Source: Saprospiraceae bacterium | Lineage (GTDB): Bacteria > Bacteroidota > Bacteroidia > Chitinophagales > Saprospiraceae | Assembly: GCA_016714765.1 (NCBI GenBank) | Contig: JADKCF010000009.1 | Span: 3,539 to 67,538 of the forward strand | Direction: 5' to 3' | Length of the DNA stretch: 64,000 nt | Part shown: positions 56,974-64,000 of the stretch, in pieces | How positions within the stretch are numbered: the first letter of the stretch is position 1 | Layout of the letters: every line of letters starts with the position of its first letter | The notes under the pieces: model-generated | The model's input: the letters and a program-made list of their open reading frames with translations, nothing else | What the model was told of the DNA's origin: nothing | The model's database searches: none | Position numbers and translations under genes: made by a program

Positions 56974-57276
56974 TTATTCTTCAGTTGTCCCGTAAATATC
57001 CAACTCCTCACCTGCTGCAAGTGTCACATATGCTTTTTTATAAGCACTGATACTTCCACGCACTACCCCACTTCTTGTATTCCTTGATTTCAATCTGGCC
57101 GGTACTATGACTGTATTGACTGCCACTACATTGGTAGTAAACATGCTCTCTACAGCTTTTTTGATTTCAATCTTATTGGCCTTTTTGTCGACTACAAAGG
57201 TGTACTGATTGCCTTTTGCGGTCAATTTTTCTGACTTCTCAGATATGATTGGTTTTATTAAAATACTTCTAGACAT
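56974..57276 (-). CDS. rplW: 50S ribosomal protein L23
   Basis: 100 residues: ILIKPIISEKSEKLTAKGN and a C-terminal VTLAAGEELDIYG. Sits at the exit of the tunnel, where trigger factor and SRP bind. Standard size. 14 bp after rplD. Confidence 0.96.
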   Translation of the reverse strand: MSRSILIKPIISEKSEKLTAKGNQYTFVVDKKANKIEIKKAVESMFTTNVVAVNTVIVPARLKSRNTRSGVVRGSISAYKKAYVTLAAGEELDIYGTTEE

Positions 57277-57290
57277 TTCCCGGTTATATT

Positions 57291-57920
57291 TTATTGTTGT
57301 TCGTAAGCAGCTCTGAGCTGGTTTACTGAATTTTCAGAAATTAATAATACATCTGCATTGATGATCTGGTAAGTATTGGCATCTTTTACATTCTGTACCT
57401 CTGATTTTGGCAGATTTCTGCCTGACAGATATACATTCTGATTGTTATCAGCTGTAAGCAACAGTGACTTACCTGTCACCTGAAGATTATTCAAAATATT
57501 TTTGTACTCTTTAGTACTTGGCGCATTCAAAGTAAAATCTTCGAATACGATCATAGCACCTGTAGCCAACTTATCTGCCAAAGCTGAGTATCTCGCCAGC
57601 TCTTTCACTTTTTTGTTCAATTTGAAAGAGTAGTTTCTCGGTTTTGGACCGAATGCTCTACCTCCTCCTCTGAAAACCGGACTCTTCATAGATCCTGCAC
57701 GCGCAGTACCTGTACCCTTTTGTCTCTTAAGCTTTTTGGTCGTTCTGGAGATCTCCCATCTTTCCTTAGCTTTGTGAGTACCTTGTCTCTGGGCTGCATT
57801 GTATTGTTTTACAGCCAAGTAAACAGCATGAGGGTTAGGTTCTATACCGAATATTTCTTCAGGCAATTCTATACTTCTGCCTGTGCTTTTTCCCTGGATA
57901 TTTAATACATCGAGTTTCAT
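57291..57920 (-). CDS. rplD: 50S ribosomal protein L4
   Basis: 209 residues: RQKGTGTARAGSMKSPVFRGGGRAFGPKPRNY extended loop reaching the tunnel, KTTKKLKRQKG and C-terminal half. In other bacteria L4 represses the S10 operon. Follows rplC by 5 bp. Confidence 0.96.
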   Translation of the reverse strand: MKLDVLNIQGKSTGRSIELPEEIFGIEPNPHAVYLAVKQYNAAQRQGTHKAKERWEISRTTKKLKRQKGTGTARAGSMKSPVFRGGGRAFGPKPRNYSFKLNKKVKELARYSALADKLATGAMIVFEDFTLNAPSTKEYKNILNNLQVTGKSLLLTADNNQNVYLSGRNLPKSEVQNVKDANTYQIINADVLLISENSVNQLRAAYEQQ

Positions 57921-57925
57921 CTTCC

Positions 57926-58546
57926 TTACTTTTCAATGATTACAAAAGAACCTTTATGCCCTGGCACCGAACCCTGAATAAGGATTAGATTCATTTCAGG
58001 TAAAAGTTTCACAATTTTCAAATTTTTGGTCTTCACTTTTTCATTACCCATTCTTCCGGCCATACGCAAGCCTTTGAATACTCTTGAAGGCCAGGCTGAT
58101 GCTCCGACTGATCCGGGTGCTCTCAATCTGTTGTGTTGTCCGTGGGTAGCTTGACCTACACCATTAAAGTTATGTCTCTTTACAACACCCTGAAAACCTT
58201 TACCTTTGGAAGTACCTGTGGCACTTACTTTATCACCTTCACTGAAGATTTCTGTCAAAAGCACTTCCTCTCCCAGCTTCTTATCGAGCGGGTAGCTTCT
58301 GAATTCAACAGCCTTCTGTTTTGGTGTGGTACCAGCCTTTTCAAAATGTCCTTTAAGAGCATTTGTTGTATTTTTTACTTTTGCCTCACCATATCCCAAC
58401 TGAACAGCATCATAGCCATCAGTTTCGTTTGTCTTTACCTGAGTAACGACATTAGGTTGAGCTTCGATAACAGTGCAAGCAATATTCTTACCACTGGCAT
58501 CGAAAATACTGGTCATACCAATCTTCTTTCCGATTAATCCGTTCAT
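57926..58546 (-). CDS. rplC: 50S ribosomal protein L3
   Basis: 206 residues: GLIGKKIGMTSIFDASG and KGKGFQGVVKRHNFNGVGQATHGQ, the loop near the peptidyl transferase centre. Follows rpsJ after 84 bp. Confidence 0.97.
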   Translation of the reverse strand: MNGLIGKKIGMTSIFDASGKNIACTVIEAQPNVVTQVKTNETDGYDAVQLGYGEAKVKNTTNALKGHFEKAGTTPKQKAVEFRSYPLDKKLGEEVLLTEIFSEGDKVSATGTSKGKGFQGVVKRHNFNGVGQATHGQHNRLRAPGSVGASAWPSRVFKGLRMAGRMGNEKVKTKNLKIVKLLPEMNLILIQGSVPGHKGSFVIIEK

Positions 58547-58630
58547 GATTAAATTTTTAAACTAAAAGTCAGGAATCTTTGCCCTTGACCTTATTTACTT
58601 CAGAATCTAAAAATAAAATAAATCCAGCGC

Positions 58631-58939
58631 TTATGTCAGCTTCACCTGGATATCTACACCACTTGGAAGTTCTAACTTCGAAAGTGCGTCTACTGTCTTC
58701 TGAGTAGGTGTAAAAATCTCGATTACGCGTTTGTGGGTCCTTAGCTGGAACTGCTCTCGAGACTTTTTATTTACGTGCGGGGAACGCAATACTGTAAATA
58801 CTTCTTTCTCTGTTGGCAGCGGAATCGGACCGGAAATAACAGCACCGCTGTTCTTTACCGTCTTTACGATCTTCTCAGTACTTTTATCTACCAAATTGTG
58901 ATCGTAAGAGCGGAGTTTTATCCTGATTTTTTGATTCAT
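58631..58939 (-). CDS. rpsJ: 30S ribosomal protein S10
   Basis: 102 residues: KIRIKLRSYDHNLVDKSTEKI and VLRSPHVNKKSREQFQLRTHKR. First gene after the fusA gap; it also acts in antitermination with NusB in other bacteria. A promoter at 58979-59005 lies upstream. Confidence 0.97.
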   Translation of the reverse strand: MNQKIRIKLRSYDHNLVDKSTEKIVKTVKNSGAVISGPIPLPTEKEVFTVLRSPHVNKKSREQFQLRTHKRVIEIFTPTQKTVDALSKLELPSGVDIQVKLT

Positions 58940-58978
58940 AACCTTGTGTTAATATTATCTCTGTTTTTTAAGAGGGTG

Positions 58979-59005
58979 CAAAGATAGCACTCTTTTTAAA
59001 ACAAA
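58979..59005 (-). promoter_or_regulatory. Putative promoter before rpsJ
   Basis: The complement has TATCTTTG (58979-58986) and TTTG (59002-59005). The spacer of 15 bp is a little short for the consensus, but the -7 match is exact and the start of rpsJ is 40 bp downstream. Confidence 0.6.
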
Positions 59006-59045
59006 AAAATTAATTAATAACAAAAAATAAAAAATTATTTATACT

Positions 59046-59088
59046 TAAAAAAATTAAGGTGTCTGCCAACTTCTGACACACACCCTAA
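59046..59088 (-). terminator. Terminator between fusA and rpsJ
   Basis: On the minus strand a 14-pair stem (GGTGT...ACACC core at 59054-59088, two G-U pairs, one mismatch) is followed by AATTTTTTT. With the rpsJ promoter just after it, the rpsL-rpsG-fusA part appears to be a separate transcript. Confidence 0.7.
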
Positions 59089-59091
59089 TTC

Positions 59092-61255
59092 TTATTTTTC
59101 CAATTTAGCACCCTTGGCTTTCTCGATCACTGCATCGGCTATGCCCTTAGGTGCCGGTGAGAAGTGACTGAACTCCATGCTGCTGCTCGCTCTTCCTGAT
59201 GTAATGGTCCTGAGCTGTGTAACATAGCCAAACATCTCCGCCAGTGGTACTTCTGCCGATATGGCAACAGCTCCTCCTGAACGCGATTCCTGACCTTTTG
59301 GTAATCCCCTTCTTCTGTTGAGGTCACCGATCACAGATCCTACATACTCATCCGGAGATACTACCTCCAACTTCATGATAGGCTCAAGCAATACAGGGTT
59401 ACACTTTTTAGATGCTTCCTTAAATCCTTCTTTGGCACACAATTCGAACGCTAATGGTTTTGAGTCCACCGCGTGCGTCTGTCCGTCATATAGCCTTACT
59501 TTCATACTATCTATATGATATCCAGCCAGTATACCATTGTCCATCATGGATGTAAATCCTTTTACGATGGATGCAAAGTATTCTTTTGGTACTGATCCTC
59601 CGAAAATATCATTGACAAACTGAAGTTTTGTTTTGCCTGACTTGAAGTCTTCAGATTCCAGGAATTTTTCATCAGCTGGTCCCAGTTCGAAGGACATCTG
59701 TGCAAATAATCCCGATCCACCTGATTGCTTTTTCAATCTTTCAGTATGTTCTACACTGGCTGTCAGTGCTTCTTTATAATTTACCTGCGGAGCACCTTCA
59801 TTGACCTCTACCTTAAATTCTCTTCTGAGTCGGTCTACTATGATCTCCAGGTGAAGCTCACCCATTCCGCTGATGACGGTCTGATTGGTCTCTTCGTCAT
59901 ATTTTACTCTGAATGTCGGATCTTCTTCAGAAAGCTTATTTAAAGCCATACCAAGTTTGTCCAGGTCTTTCTGAGTTTTTGGCTCTATCGCCAATCCGAT
60001 TACTGGCTCTGGGAATACCATACTTTCGAGTACTATAGGGTGACTTTCATCACACAATGTATCTCCTGTCCTGATATCCTTAAATCCTACACCTGCTGCT
60101 ATATCTCCCGCTTCTACTCTGTCGATGGCATTTTGTTTATTGGCATGCATCTGATACAGACGGGATATTCTTTCTTTATTGTTTGATCTGGTGTTCAATA
60201 CATATGAACCTGCATCCAGACCGCCTGAATATACTCTCATGAAGGCAAGTCTACCTACGTAAGGGTCTGTGGCAATTTTAAAAGCCAATGCTGCAAACGG
60301 CTCAGTTACGGATGGTTTTCTTATTTCCTCTTTTTCTGTCTTAGGATTGACACCTGTGATACCTTCTACGTCAAGCGGGCAAGGCAAAAATGCACATACT
60401 GCATCCAGTACAGCCTGTACTCCTTTGTTTTTGAAGGCCGATCCACACATCACCGGTGTAAAAGCCAGGTCCATAACTGCCGCTCTTACAGCTGCATTGA
60501 TCTCTGGTACAGTGATAGAATCCGGATCTTCAAAGAATTTTTCCATCAGCTCCACGTCGTATTCTGCTACGGCTTCTATCAGCTTTGCTCTGTATTCTTT
60601 TACAGTATCTGCTATGTCTGCAGGTATATCTATTACTTTATAAGTCATACCCTGATCTTCATCATTCCATACCATGGCGATATTGTGATCAGGTCTACAG
60701 CTCCTTTGAATTTTCTTCTGCTCCGATCGGAACTTGAAGCGGAATAGCATTAGCGCCTAATTTTTCTTTTTGATATCATTGACCACATTAAAGAAATCCA
60801 CCTGATCTGTCCATTTTATTGACAAATGCAATACTTGGTACACGGTATCTTTCGGCAAGCCTCCAGTTGGTTTCAGACTGTGGCTCTACACCGTCTACTG
60901 CGCTGAACAAAAATACAAGACCGTCCAGTACCCTCAATGATCTGTTTACTTCCACCGTAAAGTCTACGTGTCCGGGAGTATCTATGATATTGAAGTGGTA
61001 TTGTTTAGTATCTGCTATAGATTGACCCTGAGTGGTTGGGTAATTCCAGTTACAGGTAGTCGCAGCGGAAGTGATGGTAATACCTCTCTCCTGCTCCTGC
61101 TCCATCCAGTCCATAGTGGCAGCACCATCGTGTACTTCACCGATTTTGTGACTGATACCAGTGTAATACAGAATACGTTCTGTAGTGGTCGTCTTTCCTG
61201 CATCTATGTGTGCAGCAATACCTATATTTCGGGTATATTTAAGATCTTTTGCCAT
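59092..61255 (-). CDS. fusA: Elongation factor G, frameshifted in this sequence
   Basis: EF-G moves the ribosome along by GTP hydrolysis. N-terminal piece has GIAAHIDAGKTTTTERIL (P-loop), DTPGHVDFTVEV and NKMDRSGG; the C-terminal piece has MYGYVTQLRTITSGRASSSMEF-type end (reading EMFGYVTQLRTITSGRAS) with domains II-V in order. Between them, 60670-60810, there are four small deletions with five bases missing. Restoring these gives 2169 bases, exactly 722 residues, and continuous blocks SGADFFNVVN, KKEKLGANAIPLQVPIGAEENFKG, IHNIAMVWND. EF-G is essential, so this is a sequence-quality problem. The gene follows rpsG. Confidence 0.9.
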
Positions 61256-61315
61256 GATATATGGTTATGCCTTATTTTCTTTAAGTAATTAATAATATCT
61301 AAAAACGGGAAAAAA

Positions 61316-61764
61316 TTATGCTTTGAAGTGTGCGCAAAGCTCTGTTGGCTTCAGCCATTCTATGCGTATCTTCTCCTTTTCACTGCTGCCTTCCCTTTGC
61401 TCGCTGCAATCAACTCAGCTGACAGTTTTCTGCCATACCTTTACCACTGCGGGCTCTGGAAAATCTGATAACCCACTTCATACCTATAGAGAGTCTTCTC
61501 CGATGGTCTGATTTCTGTAGGTATCTGGAAAGTGGCACCACCCCTATACGCTTGCTTCTGACTTCTACCGCAGGCATGACATTCTCAATGCTTTTTCCAT
61601 ATTTCATGTGGATTTTCATTTAGTTCTGCTTTCGATTTTGTCCATAGCATCGTAGAATATAGTATAAAAACACTTTTCTTACCTTCCCACATCATGTTAT
61701 TCTGAATTGAGTAACCATAGGATCTCCGAAACGCGGATCCGGTGCTATTACTCTCTTTTTGGAT
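61316..61764 (-). CDS. rpsG: 30S ribosomal protein S7, start missing and several frameshifts
   Basis: S7 organises the 30S head. Fragments of a single S7 can be read in shifting frames: KRVIAPDPRFGDPMVTQF, NNMMWEGKKSV, IFYDAMDKIE, ELNENPHEIWKKA, ENVMPAVEVRSKRIGG, SRARSGKGMAEKLSAELIAASKG, REDTHRMAEANRAFAHFKA, ending at TAA 61316-61318. At least six indels, mostly missing bases in homopolymers, interrupt it. Its start codon and about 10 first residues are lost by fusion with rpsL near 61761-61770. Being essential, the gene is surely intact in the organism. Confidence 0.85.
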
Positions 61765-62135
61765 TTTTTTGGAGCTTTAGCACCGTACTTAGAGCGGCTC
61801 TGTAGTCTCTTAGCCACACCAGCTGTATCGAGGGCACCTCTTACTATGGTATATCTTACACCCGGCAAGTCTTTTACCCTTCCGCCTCTCACGAGTACGA
61901 TAGAGTGCTCCTGCAGGTTGTGACCTTCACCCGGGATATAGGCGATCACTTCGATACCATTGGTCATTCTTACTTTTGCTACTTTTCTAAGGGCTGAGTT
62001 TGGCTTCTTAGGTGTAGTGGTGTACACTCTGGTACAAACTCCTCTTTTCTGAGGACATGAATCAAGCGCTCTTGACTTGCTCGCCATGACCACTTTTTCT
62101 CTACCCTTTCTTACTAACTGATTAATAGTTGGCAT
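61692..62135 (-). CDS. rpsL: 30S ribosomal protein S12, C-terminus fused to S7 sequence
   Basis: 147 residues as read. Residues 1-124 are S12: MPTINQLVRKGREKVVMASK, TTPKKPNSALRKVAKV, GRVKDLPGVRYTIVRG, and a normal end GAKAPKK. Residues 125-147 (SKKRVIAPDPRFGDP...) are the N-terminus of S7, so the S12 stop, the spacer and the S7 start are absent. The Lys residues in TTPKKPNS and RVKDLPG are those of streptomycin-sensitive S12. First gene of the str-type group; promoter at 62201. Confidence 0.9.
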   Translation of the reverse strand: MPTINQLVRKGREKVVMASKSRALDSCPQKRGVCTRVYTTTPKKPNSALRKVAKVRMTNGIEVIAYIPGEGHNLQEHSIVLVRGGRVKDLPGVRYTIVRGALDTAGVAKRLQSRSKYGAKAPKKSKKRVIAPDPRFGDPMVTQFRIT

Positions 62136-62200
62136 ATATGAAAATTTAATAAAATATTGATTTTTAATGAAGAATTATACTCCTTCTTCAAAAAGAGACG

Positions 62201-62208
62201 CAAAGGTA
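62201..62208 (-). promoter_or_regulatory. Putative -7 element of the rpsL-rpsG-fusA unit
   Basis: The complement reads TACCTTTG, an exact TAnnTTTG match, 66 bp before rpsL. No clear TTTG at -33 distance. Confidence 0.5.
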
Positions 62209-62425
62209 TTATTATTTTATTTACAGTGTGTAGATTTTTTAAATAATTTTTTAATAAAATGCTGAAATTTAGTACGTTCCAACATTATAACCATTTATGT
62301 ATTCGTATTTTGTTTAATAAATTATGTCATATATATGTTTTTATATGTATAAGGCCATGGGATGTAGAGTTTTTGTGATTTACGGCCATTATACTGTGGC
62401 AGAGACTGTCTGAGACCTTTGTATT

Positions 62426-63529
62426 TTAGCGTATGACCAGATACGGCAGATGCACTATTCTCTGACCATGACCATCCGTGACCGATATGATGTACATTCC
62501 GGCATGAACGGCATTAAAATCCAGTTCTATGATGTTTTGACCGCTGACCAGCTCATAGGTGTGCTGCATGACTGATCTGCCGTGTATATCTATGACCTCC
62601 ACAGCATAAGTCTGGCTGGCCCTGACGACATTCATCCGCAAAAACGCGCTGCCACTGCCCGGATTGGGGTATATGTCCATCGTCCTCACATCAGCACTGA
62701 GGTCATCAGCATGGCTCAGCACCAATGTCTCACATGCCTGGTCTATATTGTTGCAGTAGGCTCTCGATACCAGTGAGCAATCCAGCACAAATGGGTTGTG
62801 TTTGCCTCCCTGATACACTGCTATCTTCTGGTTTCTTTTCCATTCTCTTGCGTCTACGGGATCGAGATTGTGCCAGTCGCAGAGTGTGGATTTCATGGTC
62901 AGAAAAAAATTGGGGTCTGCCGCATCTGCCTGTTCTCTGTACATGGTGTAAAAGTAAAACAGGGACCTGGCTATATTGCCTTTGACAGACTCCCTGGGCT
63001 CAAATCTACCCTGCACGTACTCTGAGTACAAGTCTCTCCCCGCAGGAGGCGGAGTGGATCTTTCTGTCGTTTTGTAATACCATATCGTGGTCTGGCTGTC
63101 AGCTATATCGCTCATAGGAAAGTCACCCCTGTCAGAGTTGGTTTTGATGCGACTGGGGTAGAGATGATGCATGTCGCTCTGTGCAGTACCTGTGGCCCCT
63201 TTGCCCTGAGGCCATGTATGTTCGGTGTTGATACCATTGGAGATGCCACCCAGATATACCGCTTCGGTGGCATCAGAGCCCGGAGGTATGTACAGCTTCA
63301 TGCCGGTATAGATACACTCGAGAGAATCGTTGACAGCATCTATTTTGCCAAATAAGGTATCCCGGGCCACACTATAGTCAAGGACTGTATTTGTCTTGTA
63401 AGCTGTGCGCACCTCAGTAAGCAGGGACGCACCTGTCAGGTCTGGAAAAACATTGATCTGATCTGTCTGTGCATAAGACATGCCTGACGCCCAAAAGAAC
63501 AGGATAGCTACGGCTGAATATTTTCTCAA
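62426..63529 (-). CDS. Secreted endonuclease I with type A T9SS sorting domain
   Basis: 367 residues from the TTG at 63529. Signal peptide (RKYSAVAILFFWASGMSYAQ). The endonuclease I (EndA/NucM) domain has NTEHTWPQG (catalytic His), SDMHHLYPS and NSDRGDFPM, the metal and His motif set for cleavage of DNA/RNA without sequence choice. The C-terminal 80 residues (DIYPNPGSGSAF, VIDIHGRSVMQ, HAGMYIISV) are a type A type IX sorting signal. The longer frame to 63574 would place codons inside a perfect promoter (63548-63579), so the TTG is preferred. Confidence 0.88.
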   Translation of the reverse strand: MRKYSAVAILFFWASGMSYAQTDQINVFPDLTGASLLTEVRTAYKTNTVLDYSVARDTLFGKIDAVNDSLECIYTGMKLYIPPGSDATEAVYLGGISNGINTEHTWPQGKGATGTAQSDMHHLYPSRIKTNSDRGDFPMSDIADSQTTIWYYKTTERSTPPPAGRDLYSEYVQGRFEPRESVKGNIARSLFYFYTMYREQADAADPNFFLTMKSTLCDWHNLDPVDAREWKRNQKIAVYQGGKHNPFVLDCSLVSRAYCNNIDQACETLVLSHADDLSADVRTMDIYPNPGSGSAFLRMNVVRASQTYAVEVIDIHGRSVMQHTYELVSGQNIIELDFNAVHAGMYIISVTDGHGQRIVHLPYLVIR

Positions 63530-63547
63530 TACTGTATGATTTGCGGG

Positions 63548-63579
63548 CAAAGGTAAACATAAAATACGATCCATACAAA
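63548..63579 (-). promoter_or_regulatory. Bacteroidota-type promoter of the endonuclease gene
   Basis: On the minus strand TTTG (63576-63579), 20 bp, TACCTTTG (63548-63555). Both match the consensus. The TTG start is 18 bp downstream of the -7 element. Confidence 0.8.
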
Positions 63580-64000
63580 GAGGATTACTCGCATCCTGGA
63601 TTATACCGGAATAATTTTATTCTTTATCAAATCTTTATCTGATACTGGACATAGATGTCCACAGCAAAGGTAGGTGACGATTGGCGTTTTTTACGTCTAC
63701 AACCCGGAAGCATAAACAAGACTTTCTGCTGATGACTGTGTCATCTTTTTACTGCTAAATTACCCTCAAAAAGCCGGCGAAAAACCCAATTTCGGAAAAT
63801 TTAACAATTATTTCATATAAAAATGAATATCTAATTTTGTTATGAATCAAAATTTTTTATATTTTTGTGGTTCGTTGTAGATTATGAAATAGGCCAATAA
63901 TTTTTTTTCAATCATATCAGGATATTTTTTACATAGTATATTTTTACATTCTTTCATTAACTAAATTTTACCAATCTGAGAAATTTTTTACATTTGTTTT
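63580..64000. other. Non-coding end of the window
   Basis: 421 bases, A/T-rich, with no reading frame or RNA gene that I can support. It holds the promoter on the plus strand at 63832-63867, pointing to a gene beyond the window, and A/T tracts after it. Confidence 0.6.
63832..63867 (+). promoter_or_regulatory. Plus-strand promoter, with an overlapping second -7
   Basis: TTTG (63836-63839), 20 bp, TATTTTTG (63860-63867), a consensus Bacteroidota promoter facing right. TAATTTTG at 63832-63839 also fits a -7 element, so two starts are possible. The target gene is outside the window. Confidence 0.65.

Noticed and set aside
61692..62135. A genuine bifunctional S12-S7 protein
   Set aside because: The S7 part is out of frame within 25 residues and lacks its start, and the region is full of other indels.
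62136..62425. tRNA or small RNA in the gap before rpsL
   Set aside because: No cloverleaf, anticodon stem or conserved T-loop is seen; the gap holds only the -7 element.
63530..63574. Upstream ATG start for the endonuclease (63574)
   Set aside because: It lies inside a consensus promoter; the TTG at 63529 gives a proper signal peptide.
1..64000. CRISPR array, transposase, integrase or phage genes
   Set aside because: No spaced repeats or recognisable proteins of these kinds occur; the only periodic DNA is the rpsC tail repeat.

Overview
The window comes from a chromosome of a Bacteroidota member, most likely Saprospiraceae-like (placement inferred from gene content, not tested by phylogeny). 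The signs are type IX secretion features (a PorP/SprF-like protein, two C-terminal type A sorting domains and one gliding-motility type C-terminal domain), a TonB receptor behind a HmuY-like protein, PKD-repeat surface proteins, Bacteroidota promoters (TTTG, then 17-23 bp, then TAnnTTTG), and the S10-spc-alpha ribosomal order followed by carA, eno and a divIC-like gene. I see no tRNA, rRNA, CRISPR array or insertion sequence.

Layout. 0-7 kb: a vanadium-haloperoxidase/PAP2-type protein, a TMTC-like membrane protein with TPRs, a GSCFA protein, and a coupled pair made of an unknown protein and a cytosolic trypsin-like protease that share a C-terminal-type domain. 7-14 kb: PorP/SprF, bactofilin, AtpZ and partner without the ATP synthase genes, a biotin carrier protein, a CAP-domain protein, a ROK kinase, CoaX and a glycosyltransferase. 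14-16.3 kb: five small Cys-rich lipoprotein genes in a row, one Kunitz-like and one broken. 16.4-23.7 kb: a PAP2 phosphatase, a 1855-residue PKD protein and an SGNH hydrolase. 23.7-30.4 kb: a five-gene operon glpK-glpD-glpF-fructokinase-amylosucrase, pairing glycerol uptake and oxidation with glucan synthesis from sucrose. 30.6-38.3 kb: an ATP-grasp protein, HmuY-like/TonB haem-type uptake pair, RNase R and a broken outer-membrane-type gene. 38.3-43.5 kb: nadC, sucD, divIC-like, eno and carA. 43.7-62.1 kb: the long ribosomal block from rplQ back to rpsL, with secY, map, infA, rpoA and fusA. 62.4-63.6 kb: a secreted endonuclease I.

A caution runs through the window. At least eight genes are split by single-base indels, nearly all deletions and often in homopolymers. 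Three of them (rpsD, fusA, rpsG) are essential, and restoring the missing bases gives full-length proteins of the expected size. In addition the rpsL end is fused to the rpsG start. The simplest reading is local sequence error, so the breaks in the glycerol/amylosucrase operon should not be taken as gene decay.
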